A DNA stretch of 40,770 nucleotides from CALCCV01 sp964388665 (GCA_964388665.1 CAYMBJ010000035.1:1-40770), one strand, 5' to 3'. Positions 7,686 through 17,634 are shown, numbered from the stretch's first letter. Notes: a model not told the origin generated them from the sequence alone. A program made the numbers and translations.

Positions 7686-10046
7686 ATGTCAACATCATTG
7701 GCGGCAAGATATCGCCAAAATATACGATTTCGCCTGACGGTACAGCTATTCGTTTTGGGGACAGTTTCCACTCTATTTTTGAGCGCCATCACTTTAATGA
7801 TTGCACGAAGCACGGTGACCTCCAATATCGAGAGTCGTTTAGAAGCGATTCGCGATGGCAAGATTCGCGAAATTCAAAGCTTATTAAATTCAATGGAAAG
7901 CGATCTCAAAAGCCTGGCGCAAAATCGCCAGATTCAAGATGCGATGGGCGCCTATCACCAGTCGCTGACTCATGCGATTGCATCTTCAGAAAAAGAAACG
8001 GATATGAGTAAACCAGCGATTCGCACGGTTGACGAAAAGTATTCAGAGTCCTTTGTTGAGAGTAAGAAGTTATACAAAGTAAACAACATCAGTTTGATTC
8101 TCCAATCGGGATGGGTGGTCGCCCAAACGGCTATAAATCAGTACCACGGTAGAAATCTCAAGCAAGAAAGCCTTGAAAATTTGCCCATGGTAAAATGCTA
8201 TTCTGGAGCCCTGAATAGTGGTGGGATTCACTTTTCAGATTTAGAGCACTCTGAGCGATTGGGTCGTGATGTTGCCTATCTCTGCGCGCCTGTTCGTTCA
8301 AACATGGACCGACCTGGATTTGCCAGAAATGCACCGATGGGAGTCGTTGTCGTCGAAGTGAATTGGAATCGGATTGAAGCTGTGACTTCTTTTCGTGCTG
8401 GCTTGGGTGAAACAGGAGAAGTCTATGTCGTTGGTCTTGACCGCAAACTCAAGACTTCTGTTCGTTCTCACAACTCAAGTTGGAATGAGGCGGCCCCTCT
8501 GCAAAACGCGGCATTCTTTCCGTCGCCAATATTGGATCGAGTGTTTGGTTCTAGTCTTGAGCCACAATATGTTAAGGGTGTTGCTGCAATAAAGAATTAT
8601 GCACAGAAAGATGTGTTTTCTGCATATGCGCTCGTGGATTTTAAGGGCGTCAGCTGGTTGGTTCTGACCGAAATGGAAACGCAAGAGATATTTTACAGTT
8701 TGTATCAGATGACTGTGTTGTCTCTCTTTATTATTGGTTTGTGTTCAATATTAATGGGAGTGTTTGGCGGTTTGATCGGCAAACGCATGGTGAAGCCGAT
8801 CACTATGGTGGCACAATTTGCCAACGAAATTTCTGAAGGGCGCTTGCATATTGCTCGTGAATTGGATTCGGAAGATGAGTTTGGTCAGATGACGAGCAGT
8901 ATGAATTCAATGGTAAAGGTCATTGGCTCATTGGTATCTGACATATCAACTACAACTCAAAAAGCTGTAGAAGGTGATCTCTCTGCACGTTTGAACTCTA
9001 GTGGTTATCAAGGTGACTACGCAAACATCGCCAAGGGTATCAATGCCCTACTTGATGAAGTCATTAAACCGGGGCGTGAAGCCGTCGATGTATTGAAGGC
9101 CCTTTCGGAGGGGGATTTGAATGCAAAAATGGTGGGAGAGTACAGTGGTGAAAATGCGCTCATGAAGAATTCACTCAATAAAACGATGGAGTCACTGCGA
9201 AAGCTTGTGACGCAGATTCGTGATGCCTGCCAGCAGATGCAGTCGGGAGTTATTCAGGTCAACTCGTCGAGTATTGAGCTTTCTACAGGAGTTACGGAGC
9301 AGGCCGCCGCGGTCGAGCAAATCTCGGCAACTATGAATATCATCGGCAGTCAGTCGAATCAGAACTCGGATAGTGCTGTGACCGCGAAGGCGGTGGCAGA
9401 ATCTGTGGCGCGAAACGCTCTGTCTGGAAATGAAAAGATGGGTCAAATGGTCGCGGCTATGCACGATATAGATTCGTCTAGCCAAAATATTGCCAAGATC
9501 ATAAAAGTGATTGACGAAATTGCCTTTCAAACTAATCTTTTGGCTCTCAATGCGGCGGTAGAGGCGGCCCGTGCCGGTCGCCACGGAAAAGGCTTTGCGG
9601 TGGTTGCGGATGAAGTTCGAAATTTGGCTGCGCGAAGTGCAAAGGCGGCAAAGGAGACCTCCGAACTCATAGAGGATTCTCGAGAAAAGGTTGAAAATGG
9701 TTTGGATCTGGCGCAAACCACTGCAAGTGGCTTACTGGAAATTGTCAATGGTATCACCAGTGTCAAAAATGCGATGAGTGAAATTGCGCTCGCATCAAAG
9801 GATCAGGCCGATGGTGTGTATCAAGTGACCAGATCTTTGCATCAGGTCACGCATGTGACGCAGAGTAATTCTAATAGCTCTGAACAGACGGCTCAGGCAG
9901 CCGAACAATTGGCGTTGCAAACGGAGTATATGTTACAGATGGTCAATAAGTTTAAGATTGACACGACCACCACGCCAAGGCGCCTTCATTTGACCTCAGA
10001 CTCATCTACAGAGGTTGCTCCACGAAGAGTTTCGGGAGAGTCATAG
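7686..10046 (+). CDS. Methyl-accepting chemotaxis protein with extracytoplasmic sensor and two HAMP domains
   Basis: This 786-aa inner-membrane chemoreceptor has a first transmembrane helix at about residues 17-40 and a periplasmic sensor of about 300 residues, probably a Cache-type fold. A second helix lies at about 341-362, then a HAMP domain (about 363-415). A second HAMP-like unit follows (about 425-515, GDLSAR and SEGDLNAKM). The signalling domain contains the conserved hairpin tip DEIAFQTNLLALNAAVEAAR, then GKGFAVVADEVR. No C-terminal CheR-tethering pentapeptide is visible. A GGGAG-like ribosome-binding site precedes the ATG. The gene opens an operon: cheA begins 6 bp after its stop. 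The ligand is not predictable from sequence. Confidence 0.92.
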   Translation: MSTSLAARYRQNIRFRLTVQLFVLGTVSTLFLSAITLMIARSTVTSNIESRLEAIRDGKIREIQSLLNSMESDLKSLAQNRQIQDAMGAYHQSLTHAIASSEKETDMSKPAIRTVDEKYSESFVESKKLYKVNNISLILQSGWVVAQTAINQYHGRNLKQESLENLPMVKCYSGALNSGGIHFSDLEHSERLGRDVAYLCAPVRSNMDRPGFARNAPMGVVVVEVNWNRIEAVTSFRAGLGETGEVYVVGLDRKLKTSVRSHNSSWNEAAPLQNAAFFPSPILDRVFGSSLEPQYVKGVAAIKNYAQKDVFSAYALVDFKGVSWLVLTEMETQEIFYSLYQMTVLSLFIIGLCSILMGVFGGLIGKRMVKPITMVAQFANEISEGRLHIARELDSEDEFGQMTSSMNSMVKVIGSLVSDISTTTQKAVEGDLSARLNSSGYQGDYANIAKGINALLDEVIKPGREAVDVLKALSEGDLNAKMVGEYSGENALMKNSLNKTMESLRKLVTQIRDACQQMQSGVIQVNSSSIELSTGVTEQAAAVEQISATMNIIGSQSNQNSDSAVTAKAVAESVARNALSGNEKMGQMVAAMHDIDSSSQNIAKIIKVIDEIAFQTNLLALNAAVEAARAGRHGKGFAVVADEVRNLAARSAKAAKETSELIEDSREKVENGLDLAQTTASGLLEIVNGITSVKNAMSEIALASKDQADGVYQVTRSLHQVTHVTQSNSNSSEQTAQAAEQLALQTEYMLQMVNKFKIDTTTTPRRLHLTSDSSTEVAPRRVSGES

Positions 10047-10052
10047 AACAGT

Positions 10053-12359
10053 ATGGATGGGGTGGCATATATAGATGAATTTGTTACTGCGGCCACCGAG
10101 CGGCTCCAAAAATTTGAAGAAGACTTTTTTGCCAGCGCAGACTTCTCCAAAGACCTATTGGATCAGTTTTTAGTTTATCTGCACACGATCAAGGGAGCTG
10201 CTGCGCTCATTCAACTGAATTATTTTAAGGCATACATCCACGAATTGGAAACTCACTTTCAGGGGCTTTACGAAAGCGAAAGCGCAATTCCGAAGGAGCT
10301 AAGAGATTCAGCAAAGATCTGCTTAGATCAGCTGGCGTATTTTGTCGATGAAGTTGGAAAAGGGCGTGGCGAGGCGGGTTTGGAGAGCCACTTTGCTTCT
10401 GCCGTTCAGACTCTAAAAGGACAGGCGCTGCGCTGCCTTTCTAGTAGTGAACTGAGTCCATTGTTGGAGAGTTTAGATCGATTGAGGCAGAGCTTTGCAG
10501 ATGTTATGGTTTTAGATCTGCATGATCGCAATTTGCTGAGCTGTTTTGTTGAATCGTACTCGGCTAGACGGATTTGCGAAGAGTTAGAACTGCTTCGCTA
10601 CGGTGAGTGGATACGCCTGATCATTGGAATCATTGAGGCCTGCTCAATGTCTAAAAAGCCACTCACCAATGAGTTGGCGGCTTGGTCCAAAGAGCTTTGT
10701 GGTGAGTTGATTGAAGGCCTTAAAGAGGCTCGAGACCAAGAGCCCATTTCCATTGTCGAACACCCATTGAGTGCGCGGGCCTTTGGAGAACTTTTGGACT
10801 CATTGGGTGGACTCAATGAAGTGCACAGTTTGCAAATTGATTCAGATTTCCTGGCAGAAAGAATGCGCCAGCGGGCAGTTGAGGTCAGTCCCGGTTGGAT
10901 TTCTAGTGAAACAGCGGAATCAACCAAGACATCGGCGCAGGATGGAGTCCTGCCCGGCCAAGTTAAAGGAGATGGCGACGTGGCAGCTCCGCAGACTCCG
11001 TTGAGCGCTAGCCCAAGCCCAAACTCGAGCCCGAGCCCAGTCTCGAACTTGGACTTTTCGTGGTCGGCGATGATGGACTCAGACGATGGAATATTTTCGA
11101 CCTCGCCGCGTAAAATCACCCCTGTCGGCGCCTCCACTGTGCCACCGGCACTAGTTCCTGCAAAAGTGAAGTCGATAGATGTGAGAGTCAAAGTGGAAAA
11201 GCTCACAGAATTTGGCGATCTGACTGGAGAGCTTGTGACTGTCACGAATTTGATCAAAGCCTTGACTGCAGATGATGATCAGGACTCTGACCTGGCGCGT
11301 GCACACGAGTATCTGTCTCGTGTGACGGCGTCAATGCAAGAGCTATCGCTTGGCCTGAGGTTGGTGCCAATAAAATCGCTGTTTTCACGCATGCATAGGG
11401 TTGTGTCCGAAACCGCTGAAAAGCTCAATAAAAAGTGTGAACTCAAAATCAAGGGTGAGGACGTCGAGATCGATCGGCAGATTTCAGAGAATCTATTCGA
11501 CCCCTTGATTCACTTGGTGCGCAACTCTGTTGACCACGGGATTGAGTCTCCGGAGCGTCGAAGAGAGCTGGGAAAATCTGAAGTTGGATTGATTTCAATA
11601 GAATGCATTGCCGAGGGTGGCGAAGTCAAAGTTGTTATTCGTGATGATGGTGCTGGAATAGATAAGAAAAAAATCATTGATCTTGCCCTTAAAAAAAATC
11701 TTATCACAAAAAATCATTTCTTTAGAACAGAGGCCGACATTTTTAACCTTATTTTTGTTCAAGGATTTACGACCACCGCCCAATTGAGCGAGATCTCGGG
11801 TCGCGGTGTTGGTATGGATATCGTTCGCCGCAATGTTGAGGCTCTCAGTGGCCGTATTCAAGTTCGCTCAAAGTTAGGTTCAGGAACTGCCTTTGTAATG
11901 GCTCTTCCGACTACACTGTCAATAATTGAAGTTATGCGGTTTAAGGTGAAATCATTTAATTTTTGTATTCCCATTGAAATGATCAGAGAGACCATGAGTA
12001 TTAAAAATGCCCGAGTCAGCGTTTTTAGAGAAGATCAAAAGTACCTCGAGTTTCGTGGGAATCAGGTTCCGATATACAACTTTGCGGAAATCTTCAATGG
12101 CTGTGATCAGGATGGTGGTGCGCCGACCACTCTGTTGATTTGCGGATTTAGTGATTCTACGGTGGCATTTGAAGTAAATTCCATTTCAGGGCGTGCGGAT
12201 GCTGTGGTCAAACCTTTGCCGCCCTACTTTGGCGGCACAAAGGGCTTTCTTGGTTGCACGATCTTGGGTTTAGGAGATGTGGCGCTGATACTTGATGTAA
12301 ACGAATTGGCTCGTATGGGATTAAAGCCAAATGCCATACACCAGCCTGCGACGGCATAG
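10053..12359 (+). CDS. cheA: Chemotaxis histidine kinase CheA
   Basis: This 768-aa cytoplasmic kinase couples the adjacent receptor to a response regulator. The N-terminal Hpt domain carries the phospho-accepting His44 in LHTIKGAA. Residues about 120-330 are helical and unassigned, and no clear CheY-binding P2 domain is seen. A Ser/Pro-rich linker follows (about 310-330), then the dimerisation domain and an ATPase domain with the N-box HLVRNSVDHG, the DDGAGID box and SGRGVGMD. The C-terminal 130 residues form a CheW-like regulatory domain. No receiver domain is fused. CheY, CheR and CheB are absent nearby, so the phosphate target must be encoded elsewhere. Confidence 0.93.
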   Translation: MDGVAYIDEFVTAATERLQKFEEDFFASADFSKDLLDQFLVYLHTIKGAAALIQLNYFKAYIHELETHFQGLYESESAIPKELRDSAKICLDQLAYFVDEVGKGRGEAGLESHFASAVQTLKGQALRCLSSSELSPLLESLDRLRQSFADVMVLDLHDRNLLSCFVESYSARRICEELELLRYGEWIRLIIGIIEACSMSKKPLTNELAAWSKELCGELIEGLKEARDQEPISIVEHPLSARAFGELLDSLGGLNEVHSLQIDSDFLAERMRQRAVEVSPGWISSETAESTKTSAQDGVLPGQVKGDGDVAAPQTPLSASPSPNSSPSPVSNLDFSWSAMMDSDDGIFSTSPRKITPVGASTVPPALVPAKVKSIDVRVKVEKLTEFGDLTGELVTVTNLIKALTADDDQDSDLARAHEYLSRVTASMQELSLGLRLVPIKSLFSRMHRVVSETAEKLNKKCELKIKGEDVEIDRQISENLFDPLIHLVRNSVDHGIESPERRRELGKSEVGLISIECIAEGGEVKVVIRDDGAGIDKKKIIDLALKKNLITKNHFFRTEADIFNLIFVQGFTTTAQLSEISGRGVGMDIVRRNVEALSGRIQVRSKLGSGTAFVMALPTTLSIIEVMRFKVKSFNFCIPIEMIRETMSIKNARVSVFREDQKYLEFRGNQVPIYNFAEIFNGCDQDGGAPTTLLICGFSDSTVAFEVNSISGRADAVVKPLPPYFGGTKGFLGCTILGLGDVALILDVNELARMGLKPNAIHQPATA

Positions 12360-12400
12360 ATTTTGGCTGAAATTTTTGTGAAAGGAATTGTGGTTTTGCT

Positions 12401-12910
12401 ATGCAAGAAGATTGGTTGGATGCTGAAAATCAGGAAGAGGTAGATGAGTTTGAAGAGGCTGTCGTTGAGCGATATTTGACCTTTAAAATTGCTGATGACA
12501 GTTTTGCCGTATCGATATTGGGCGTGCAAGAGATTATCGGCATGGAAAAGATCTCGAAAGTACCGAATATGCCTGATTTTGTATTGGGTGTGATCAATTT
12601 ACGTGGACAAATAGTGCCAGTGATATCTTTGCGCCGCCGCTTTAGAATAGAAGATGCGGACGAAAATCAAAGATCCTGCACATTGATCGTTAAACAGAAT
12701 GAAATGGCGCTCGGACTGATCGTCGATGAAGTCAATGACGTGATTCAGATCCCAGCGGACACCATTCTAGAGCCCAAAGGCTCTAAGGTGGATAACGAGC
12801 GCAAGTTTATATTGGGTTTTGCTCGCGTCTCAGGCGATTTGAAAATTATTTTGGATTTGGATAAACTTTTGCGTCAAAATGAGTGGCAATTGTTGCGTGA
12901 AGCTGGATAG
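12401..12910 (+). CDS. cheW: Chemotaxis scaffold protein CheW
   Basis: This 169-aa adaptor links the receptor tip to CheA. It has the SH3-like CheW fold: YLTFKIADDSFAV near residue 27, VPNMPDFVLGVINLRGQIVP (the diagnostic LGVINLRG), then IVDEVNDV and a C-terminal LDLDKLL. The N-terminal 20 residues are strongly acidic, an extension that not all CheW proteins have. It starts 41 bp after cheA and ends 9 bp before the rhomboid gene, so all four genes are probably one transcript. Confidence 0.93.
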   Translation: MQEDWLDAENQEEVDEFEEAVVERYLTFKIADDSFAVSILGVQEIIGMEKISKVPNMPDFVLGVINLRGQIVPVISLRRRFRIEDADENQRSCTLIVKQNEMALGLIVDEVNDVIQIPADTILEPKGSKVDNERKFILGFARVSGDLKIILDLDKLLRQNEWQLLREAG

Positions 12911-12919
12911 TATCTGGCC

Positions 12920-13621
12920 ATGGATGACACTGAAAACCAAGATGATCGCCCCATTGAGCTCCAGGAGACACCGCCAGAACTAAAATTGGTGAGCACGCTC
13001 CTGTCGAGTCGCCCGAGAGCAGGGGCATTTCAATTTGTGACCTTTGTAATTTTGTTCGCTGGCGTCTTTTCTACGGGCGGAGTCAATTTTAGTGGTGTTG
13101 TTTCGCCTCTTTGGGTGGAAATGATGAGCGCCCATTTGCCAAAGATTTTGGACGGTGAGTGGTACCGTCTGTGGTCCTCCTTGTTTTTGCATGCTGATAT
13201 TGGCCACTGGCTTGCCAACGCTCTGGGTTTGTTTTTTTTCGGTGGGATGATCCTAAACTACTATGGATTTTTGACTTTTTTTTCCTGCTTCATGATTTTG
13301 GGACCCCTAGTCCAATATTTGACGCTATTGACTTATCGTCACCCTGTTTCTCTGATGGGTGCAAGCGGCGTGGTGTATTTGCTTGGTGCCGTTTGGTTGA
13401 CTCTTTACGTTTTGGTGGATCGAAGACGGCGCTTTATGTCGAGAATGTTGCGCGCCGCCGGAGTCTCGCTGGTGGTTCTTGCGCCTGCCGAATTCAAACC
13501 AGCCGTTAGCTATCAGGCTCACTTGCTGGGATTTTTGGTGGGCGTCCCTTTTGGTCTTTTGGTTTTTATCTTGCAAAAGAAAAAAATCCGCAGCCTTGAA
13601 GCCTGGGCAATGCAAAGCTAG
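12920..13621 (+). CDS. Rhomboid-family intramembrane serine protease
   Basis: This 233-aa polytopic membrane protein cleaves transmembrane segments of other proteins within the bilayer. It carries the WYRLWSSLFLHAD motif (residues 81-93), HxxxN in GHWLAN (95-100), the nucleophile Ser149 in GASG, and the partner His201 in AHLLGFLVG. About six hydrophobic segments are visible after a soluble acidic N-terminus of about 35 residues. All catalytic residues are present, so it should be active. It lies 9 bp behind cheW at the end of the chemosensory operon, which suggests, without proof, a substrate linked to that pathway such as the receptor. It converges on radA with 12 bp between the stops. Confidence 0.88.
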   Translation: MDDTENQDDRPIELQETPPELKLVSTLLSSRPRAGAFQFVTFVILFAGVFSTGGVNFSGVVSPLWVEMMSAHLPKILDGEWYRLWSSLFLHADIGHWLANALGLFFFGGMILNYYGFLTFFSCFMILGPLVQYLTLLTYRHPVSLMGASGVVYLLGAVWLTLYVLVDRRRRFMSRMLRAAGVSLVVLAPAEFKPAVSYQAHLLGFLVGVPFGLLVFILQKKKIRSLEAWAMQS

Positions 13622-13633
13622 CCTGATCGATCA

Positions 13634-15031
13634 CTAATGTCGATTGCGAATCAAATTCACGACATCCTGAATGTTCTTTACGAAAACAAACTTGAACTTT
13701 TCGGGCAATTGGATGCCTTCCAGAGATTTTTTGGCGCCTAGCGGAGCGACGAAACCCTTGAAGCCCAACTTTATAGACTCTTGTAGCCTCATCTCGATGA
13801 AACTCACGGCCCTGACTTCGCCGGTCAAACCGAGCTCGCCACACCAAATCCAGTCAGACTCCAGGCTCACTTGCAGTGTTGAAGAGATCAGTGCTGCAGC
13901 CAGCGCCAAGTCACAACTGGGTTCTTCTAGGCGCAACCCGCCCACGACATTTAAATAAATTTCTTGAGAGCCAACATTCATTTTTGCATGACGATCGAGA
14001 ACCGCGCAAATCAGGTGCAAGCGATTCACATCGATGCCAACACTTGTGCGTCGAGGGGAGGGCAGGGGGCTGCTCACAGTCAGGGCCTGGATTTCACAGA
14101 CCAGTGGGCGTGTCCCCTCCATCGTACAAAAGCGCGCTGCACCCAAGAGATGCTCTGCTCTTTTGTCAAAAAATAATTCAGAAGGATTGAGCACTTCTTG
14201 AAGACCCAGGCCCGACATTTCAAATACTCCGAGCTCCATGATTGAACCGAAGCGATTTTTGAGAGTGCGCAACAGGCGGTACGAGCTCTGATCGCCCTCA
14301 AAAGACAGGACACAGTCCACCATATGCTCCAAGACTTTTGGTCCGGCGAGATTGCCGTCTTTGGTCACGTGACCCACCAATATAACAGCAAGTCCCTTTT
14401 GTTTAGCCATGATTAAAAAACGACCGGCACTTTCGCGCACTTGGGAGACGCTCCCTGGCGCCGAAGGTAGATCCTTTAAAAACACTGTTTGAATGGAGTC
14501 GAGAACCAAGAGGTCCGGTTGCACCTGGTCGACCAATTGCAAGATCGTGTTGACCTCACTTTCGCAAGCCACACTGATCTGTGAACTGCGAATTCCCAAA
14601 CGATGGGCGCGTGCTGAGGTCTGCTCAAAGCTTTCCTCTGCAGAAACATACAGTACTTTTTTGGTCGACGCTTTCACAATGCCGCCGGCCATTTGCAAAA
14701 GCAAAGTGGATTTACCAATTCCGGGAGGGCCACCCACGAGCACAAAGCCTCCTTTTGGGATTCCTCCGCCCAAGACACGGTTAAGTTCACTCATTCCTGT
14801 ATCGTATCGCTCAAGGTGAACCATTCCGGGATCTATGTCCAAGGTCCTTACGGCTGAGGAGCGCTCGCCCGCGTCACCGACCTTCCAGCCCCTCTGATCT
14901 GTGCTACTGGCCTGGAGCTCCTCAACAAAAGTATTCCATTCACCGCAATCTGAACACTTGCCTTCCCATCGCGACCGCTGGGCGCCACAATTTTGACAAA
15001 CAAAAATAACTTTTGGCTTCGATTTTGCCAT
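13634..15031 (-). CDS. radA: DNA repair ATPase RadA
   Basis: RadA (Sms) is a RecA-like helicase that extends D-loops during recombinational repair. The 465-aa protein has the expected N-terminal zinc finger (CQNCG and CSDCG, residues 11-33), a Walker A GGPPGIGKST, the RadA-specific KNRFG motif, and a C-terminal Lon-like domain. Length and motif order match the family. A GAGGAAA ribosome-binding site precedes the ATG. It is divergent from the lytic transglycosylase with 81 bp between starts. Confidence 0.95.
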   Translation of the reverse strand: MAKSKPKVIFVCQNCGAQRSRWEGKCSDCGEWNTFVEELQASSTDQRGWKVGDAGERSSAVRTLDIDPGMVHLERYDTGMSELNRVLGGGIPKGGFVLVGGPPGIGKSTLLLQMAGGIVKASTKKVLYVSAEESFEQTSARAHRLGIRSSQISVACESEVNTILQLVDQVQPDLLVLDSIQTVFLKDLPSAPGSVSQVRESAGRFLIMAKQKGLAVILVGHVTKDGNLAGPKVLEHMVDCVLSFEGDQSSYRLLRTLKNRFGSIMELGVFEMSGLGLQEVLNPSELFFDKRAEHLLGAARFCTMEGTRPLVCEIQALTVSSPLPSPRRTSVGIDVNRLHLICAVLDRHAKMNVGSQEIYLNVVGGLRLEEPSCDLALAAALISSTLQVSLESDWIWCGELGLTGEVRAVSFIEMRLQESIKLGFKGFVAPLGAKKSLEGIQLPEKFKFVFVKNIQDVVNLIRNRH

Positions 15032-15112
15032 ATTTCCTCGTTACAATAGAGTTGGTGCACATTATCGAAATATATGTGGCTCGGACCGGAGATTGTCCTT
15101 TGAGGGGGAAAG

Positions 15113-17437
15113 TTGCAAGCATTCCATTGTCTTCTGAGCGTTTTTATTCTCTGCTTCTTGGTCAACTCTGCACAGGCAGCGGACGATGCCTTTGCGCAGG
15201 GGTGGGCGGCGTATAATGAAGGAAATTTTGGCCTTGCGGAAGAGAGATTTGCAGAATCACTGAAAAAATCTTCAGCAATGGACGACTATAAAGTCTTCTT
15301 TTTGGCGCGCTCACAGCAAGAGCAGCGAAAATTCAAAGAGGCCTCTGGCAATTTTAACAAAGTTCTTACAAAAAAACCCAATCACCGCCTGCAAATGGAA
15401 GTTTATTTTTCGCTCGGGCAAATTGAACTTGGATTTGGCAATTTAAAAAAGGCGCGAGCCTATCTGTCTAAGCCAGAGCGGCGCTATCGTGGTACGGATT
15501 TGTACCCCAAAGTGCTCTGGGAGTTGGCTGAAGTGGAGCGCGCTGCCAATCGACGGCCGGCAATGTGCGGGCACCTGCTAAAGCTGTACACTAAATTTCC
15601 TAATTTTGAAAAGGTAGCGGCTTGGGGCCCTGATCTTGATAAAGATAACTTTGCTGGTCGGCAAACCTCTTGTAAATTTGAATTTGATGATTTCAAAACC
15701 CGACTGCGATATTTGGTTTGGGCCGGCCAACACGAGAAAGCCAAAAGCGAACTCGAAGTCGTTCGCGAAAGAATAAAAAAAGACGACGCGGTCATGGCCG
15801 ACGTTCTTTCGGCGCAGTTTCATGTGATGGAAAATGAACCGGAAATGGCTCTTGAGTTGGTCAAGCCGCACCTAAAGAATCGCAAATCTGATGTGGATTT
15901 TTTATCAAATTATGCGATGATTGCCGCTCGTGCATTGGATTTTCAGACTTCGATTGCCAGCTATTTGCGAATCAATAAATTGACGCCCAATTCAAGCACG
16001 GGAATCTCGGCATTGGGGCAGGCCGCATATCTGAGTTATATCGGCCAAGATTACGATGGCGCCTATCGCAAGTACCAAGAGTTGGCCGAAAAGTTTCCAA
16101 AATCACGCCAAGGGCAAGATGCGGATTGGTTCATTGGCTGGATCCGTTATCTTCGCGGTGATTATGATGGCTCGACTCAGGCCTTTTATGATTTGCTTTC
16201 TGACCAGAATCGAAAGAAAGGCAGAACTGGCGTGCGTGATCGCACCGCCTATTGGTTGGCCATGAGCTATTTTCGGCGAGGGCATTTGCACGATGCGAAG
16301 GCCATTTTTCAGCTTTTGGCAAAAGATCCAACTTTGGGCTACTATTCCATTGCTGCAAAAGCACGACTGAATAAACTACCCATATTGCCATTAAAGGTCC
16401 AGTCCAAAGCCGTATCACCAACGCCGCCTTCTTTGATTGGAAGTTTTTCGAGCCCCTACTATCTAATGATCGAAGAGTCCACATCTCCAGAGATGTCCGA
16501 GCTGGACCTTTTGCAGATCCAGCTGGCAGGAATAGATCGCTCAACGGATTCAGAAGATGCGATTGGCCCTATCTCTGATAGTGGCGAGGTGGAGACATTG
16601 GATTCTATAGCCGAGTTTCAAGAAGGTTTAAATATTAAGCCGGATTATCAGCTGCGCTTGGAGCGGGCCAAGCTTTTGGCCGAGCAGGGGCTTTTTGATT
16701 GGGCCAAGTGGGACCTCTACGAGGTCGAAAAAAAGACACGCGACAAAGAAATTCTCAAAGGCTTGATGGCACTTTATCAACAGATGAAGAGTTACAATCG
16801 GTCTTCATACATTGCGCAAATTCATTTTACTTCTCCACGAGTGCAGCAACCGCTCGAAGTCAGTCGCCTCTATTGGGAGCTGGCATATCCGAAGGCCTAT
16901 GAAGCAGAGGTGACCAAATACACAGAGCAGTTTGGCGTGCCGAGGGATCTGGTCTGGGGCATCATGCGCGCAGAGAGCCAGTTCAAACCCGAAGCCATTT
17001 CTTCAGTGGGTGCAATGGGCCTTATGCAGGTGATGCCAATGACGGGGCTGAAGGTGGCTGAGGTAATGGAGGACAAAAAATTTCAGCCAGAGGATCTTTT
17101 GCAGCCACCGACTTCGGTTCGTTATGGATCACGCTATTTAAAAAGATTGCTGGAGCGTTTTGACAATCTCTATCCTTTGGTCGCGGCCGGCTATAACGCA
17201 GGACCACACCGAGTGAGCAACTGGTTGGGACTTTTTGGTCGTCTGGAAACAGATGAGTTTATCGACCACATTCCATTCACGGAAACCCGCAACTACGTTA
17301 AAAAAGTGATCAGCAACACCTATATTTATCGAACACTCTATGACAAGAGCGGTGACAAAATTTCCTATTTGGCTGACCCGCTGCCTTACTCCCCAGAAAA
17401 TCGAAGTCCTTCTGGAAATAATTGGGAAGATATTTGA
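15113..17437 (+). CDS. Exported lytic transglycosylase with N-terminal TPR-like repeats (Slt70-like)
   Basis: This 774-aa periplasmic enzyme cleaves peptidoglycan to 1,6-anhydromuramyl products. The start is a TTG at 15113, chosen because a strong GAGGGGG Shine-Dalgarno lies 6 nt upstream and it opens a clean signal peptide ending in AQA (about residue 22). Residues about 25-560 are helical TPR-like repeats. The C-terminal SLT domain begins near 610 with the catalytic Glu621 in MRAESQF, then SSVGAMGLMQVMP, YGSRYL, and AAGYNAGP. The order matches GH23 Slt70-type enzymes, where the helical part forms a ring around the sugar strand. With the amidase at 30194-30970 it forms part of a cell-wall lytic set. 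Confidence 0.9.
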   Translation: MQAFHCLLSVFILCFLVNSAQAADDAFAQGWAAYNEGNFGLAEERFAESLKKSSAMDDYKVFFLARSQQEQRKFKEASGNFNKVLTKKPNHRLQMEVYFSLGQIELGFGNLKKARAYLSKPERRYRGTDLYPKVLWELAEVERAANRRPAMCGHLLKLYTKFPNFEKVAAWGPDLDKDNFAGRQTSCKFEFDDFKTRLRYLVWAGQHEKAKSELEVVRERIKKDDAVMADVLSAQFHVMENEPEMALELVKPHLKNRKSDVDFLSNYAMIAARALDFQTSIASYLRINKLTPNSSTGISALGQAAYLSYIGQDYDGAYRKYQELAEKFPKSRQGQDADWFIGWIRYLRGDYDGSTQAFYDLLSDQNRKKGRTGVRDRTAYWLAMSYFRRGHLHDAKAIFQLLAKDPTLGYYSIAAKARLNKLPILPLKVQSKAVSPTPPSLIGSFSSPYYLMIEESTSPEMSELDLLQIQLAGIDRSTDSEDAIGPISDSGEVETLDSIAEFQEGLNIKPDYQLRLERAKLLAEQGLFDWAKWDLYEVEKKTRDKEILKGLMALYQQMKSYNRSSYIAQIHFTSPRVQQPLEVSRLYWELAYPKAYEAEVTKYTEQFGVPRDLVWGIMRAESQFKPEAISSVGAMGLMQVMPMTGLKVAEVMEDKKFQPEDLLQPPTSVRYGSRYLKRLLERFDNLYPLVAAGYNAGPHRVSNWLGLFGRLETDEFIDHIPFTETRNYVKKVISNTYIYRTLYDKSGDKISYLADPLPYSPENRSPSGNNWEDI

Positions 17438-17462
17438 AAGAAGATTTCAGATCTTTCTCTTT
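17436..17462 (+). terminator. Weak hairpin after the lytic transglycosylase
   Basis: AAGAT-TTCAG-ATCTT with partly paired flanks (GAAAG and CTTTC-like) overlaps the stop region and is followed by a short pyrimidine stretch, not a clear T run. It is a weak terminator candidate. Confidence 0.3.
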
Positions 17463-17488
17463 GACCTGGACAGACGAATTGCTAGACT
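17461..17488 (+). promoter_or_regulatory. Candidate sigma70-type promoter for the secreted zinc protease
   Basis: TTGACC (17461-17466), a 16-bp spacer and TAGACT (17483-17488) would give a leader of about 140 nt before the ATG at 17635. That leader contains a GC-rich inverted repeat at about 17515-17547 (GCAA and GGCG arms pairing with CGCC and TTGC). A strong AAGGAGGGG ribosome-binding site precedes the start. Confidence 0.35.
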
Positions 17489-17634
17489 GCTTGAGATAAC
17501 AAATTAATTGTTATTGCAAAGGGCGGGCTCGCTCGCCGATTGCATCTCGATCTGGTTTCAGAATTTGTGATTTAAGAGAAGGGGGTTCTCTTGGGCAAAT
17601 TCGCTAGTGATGAGAATTTCAAGGAGGGGAATCC

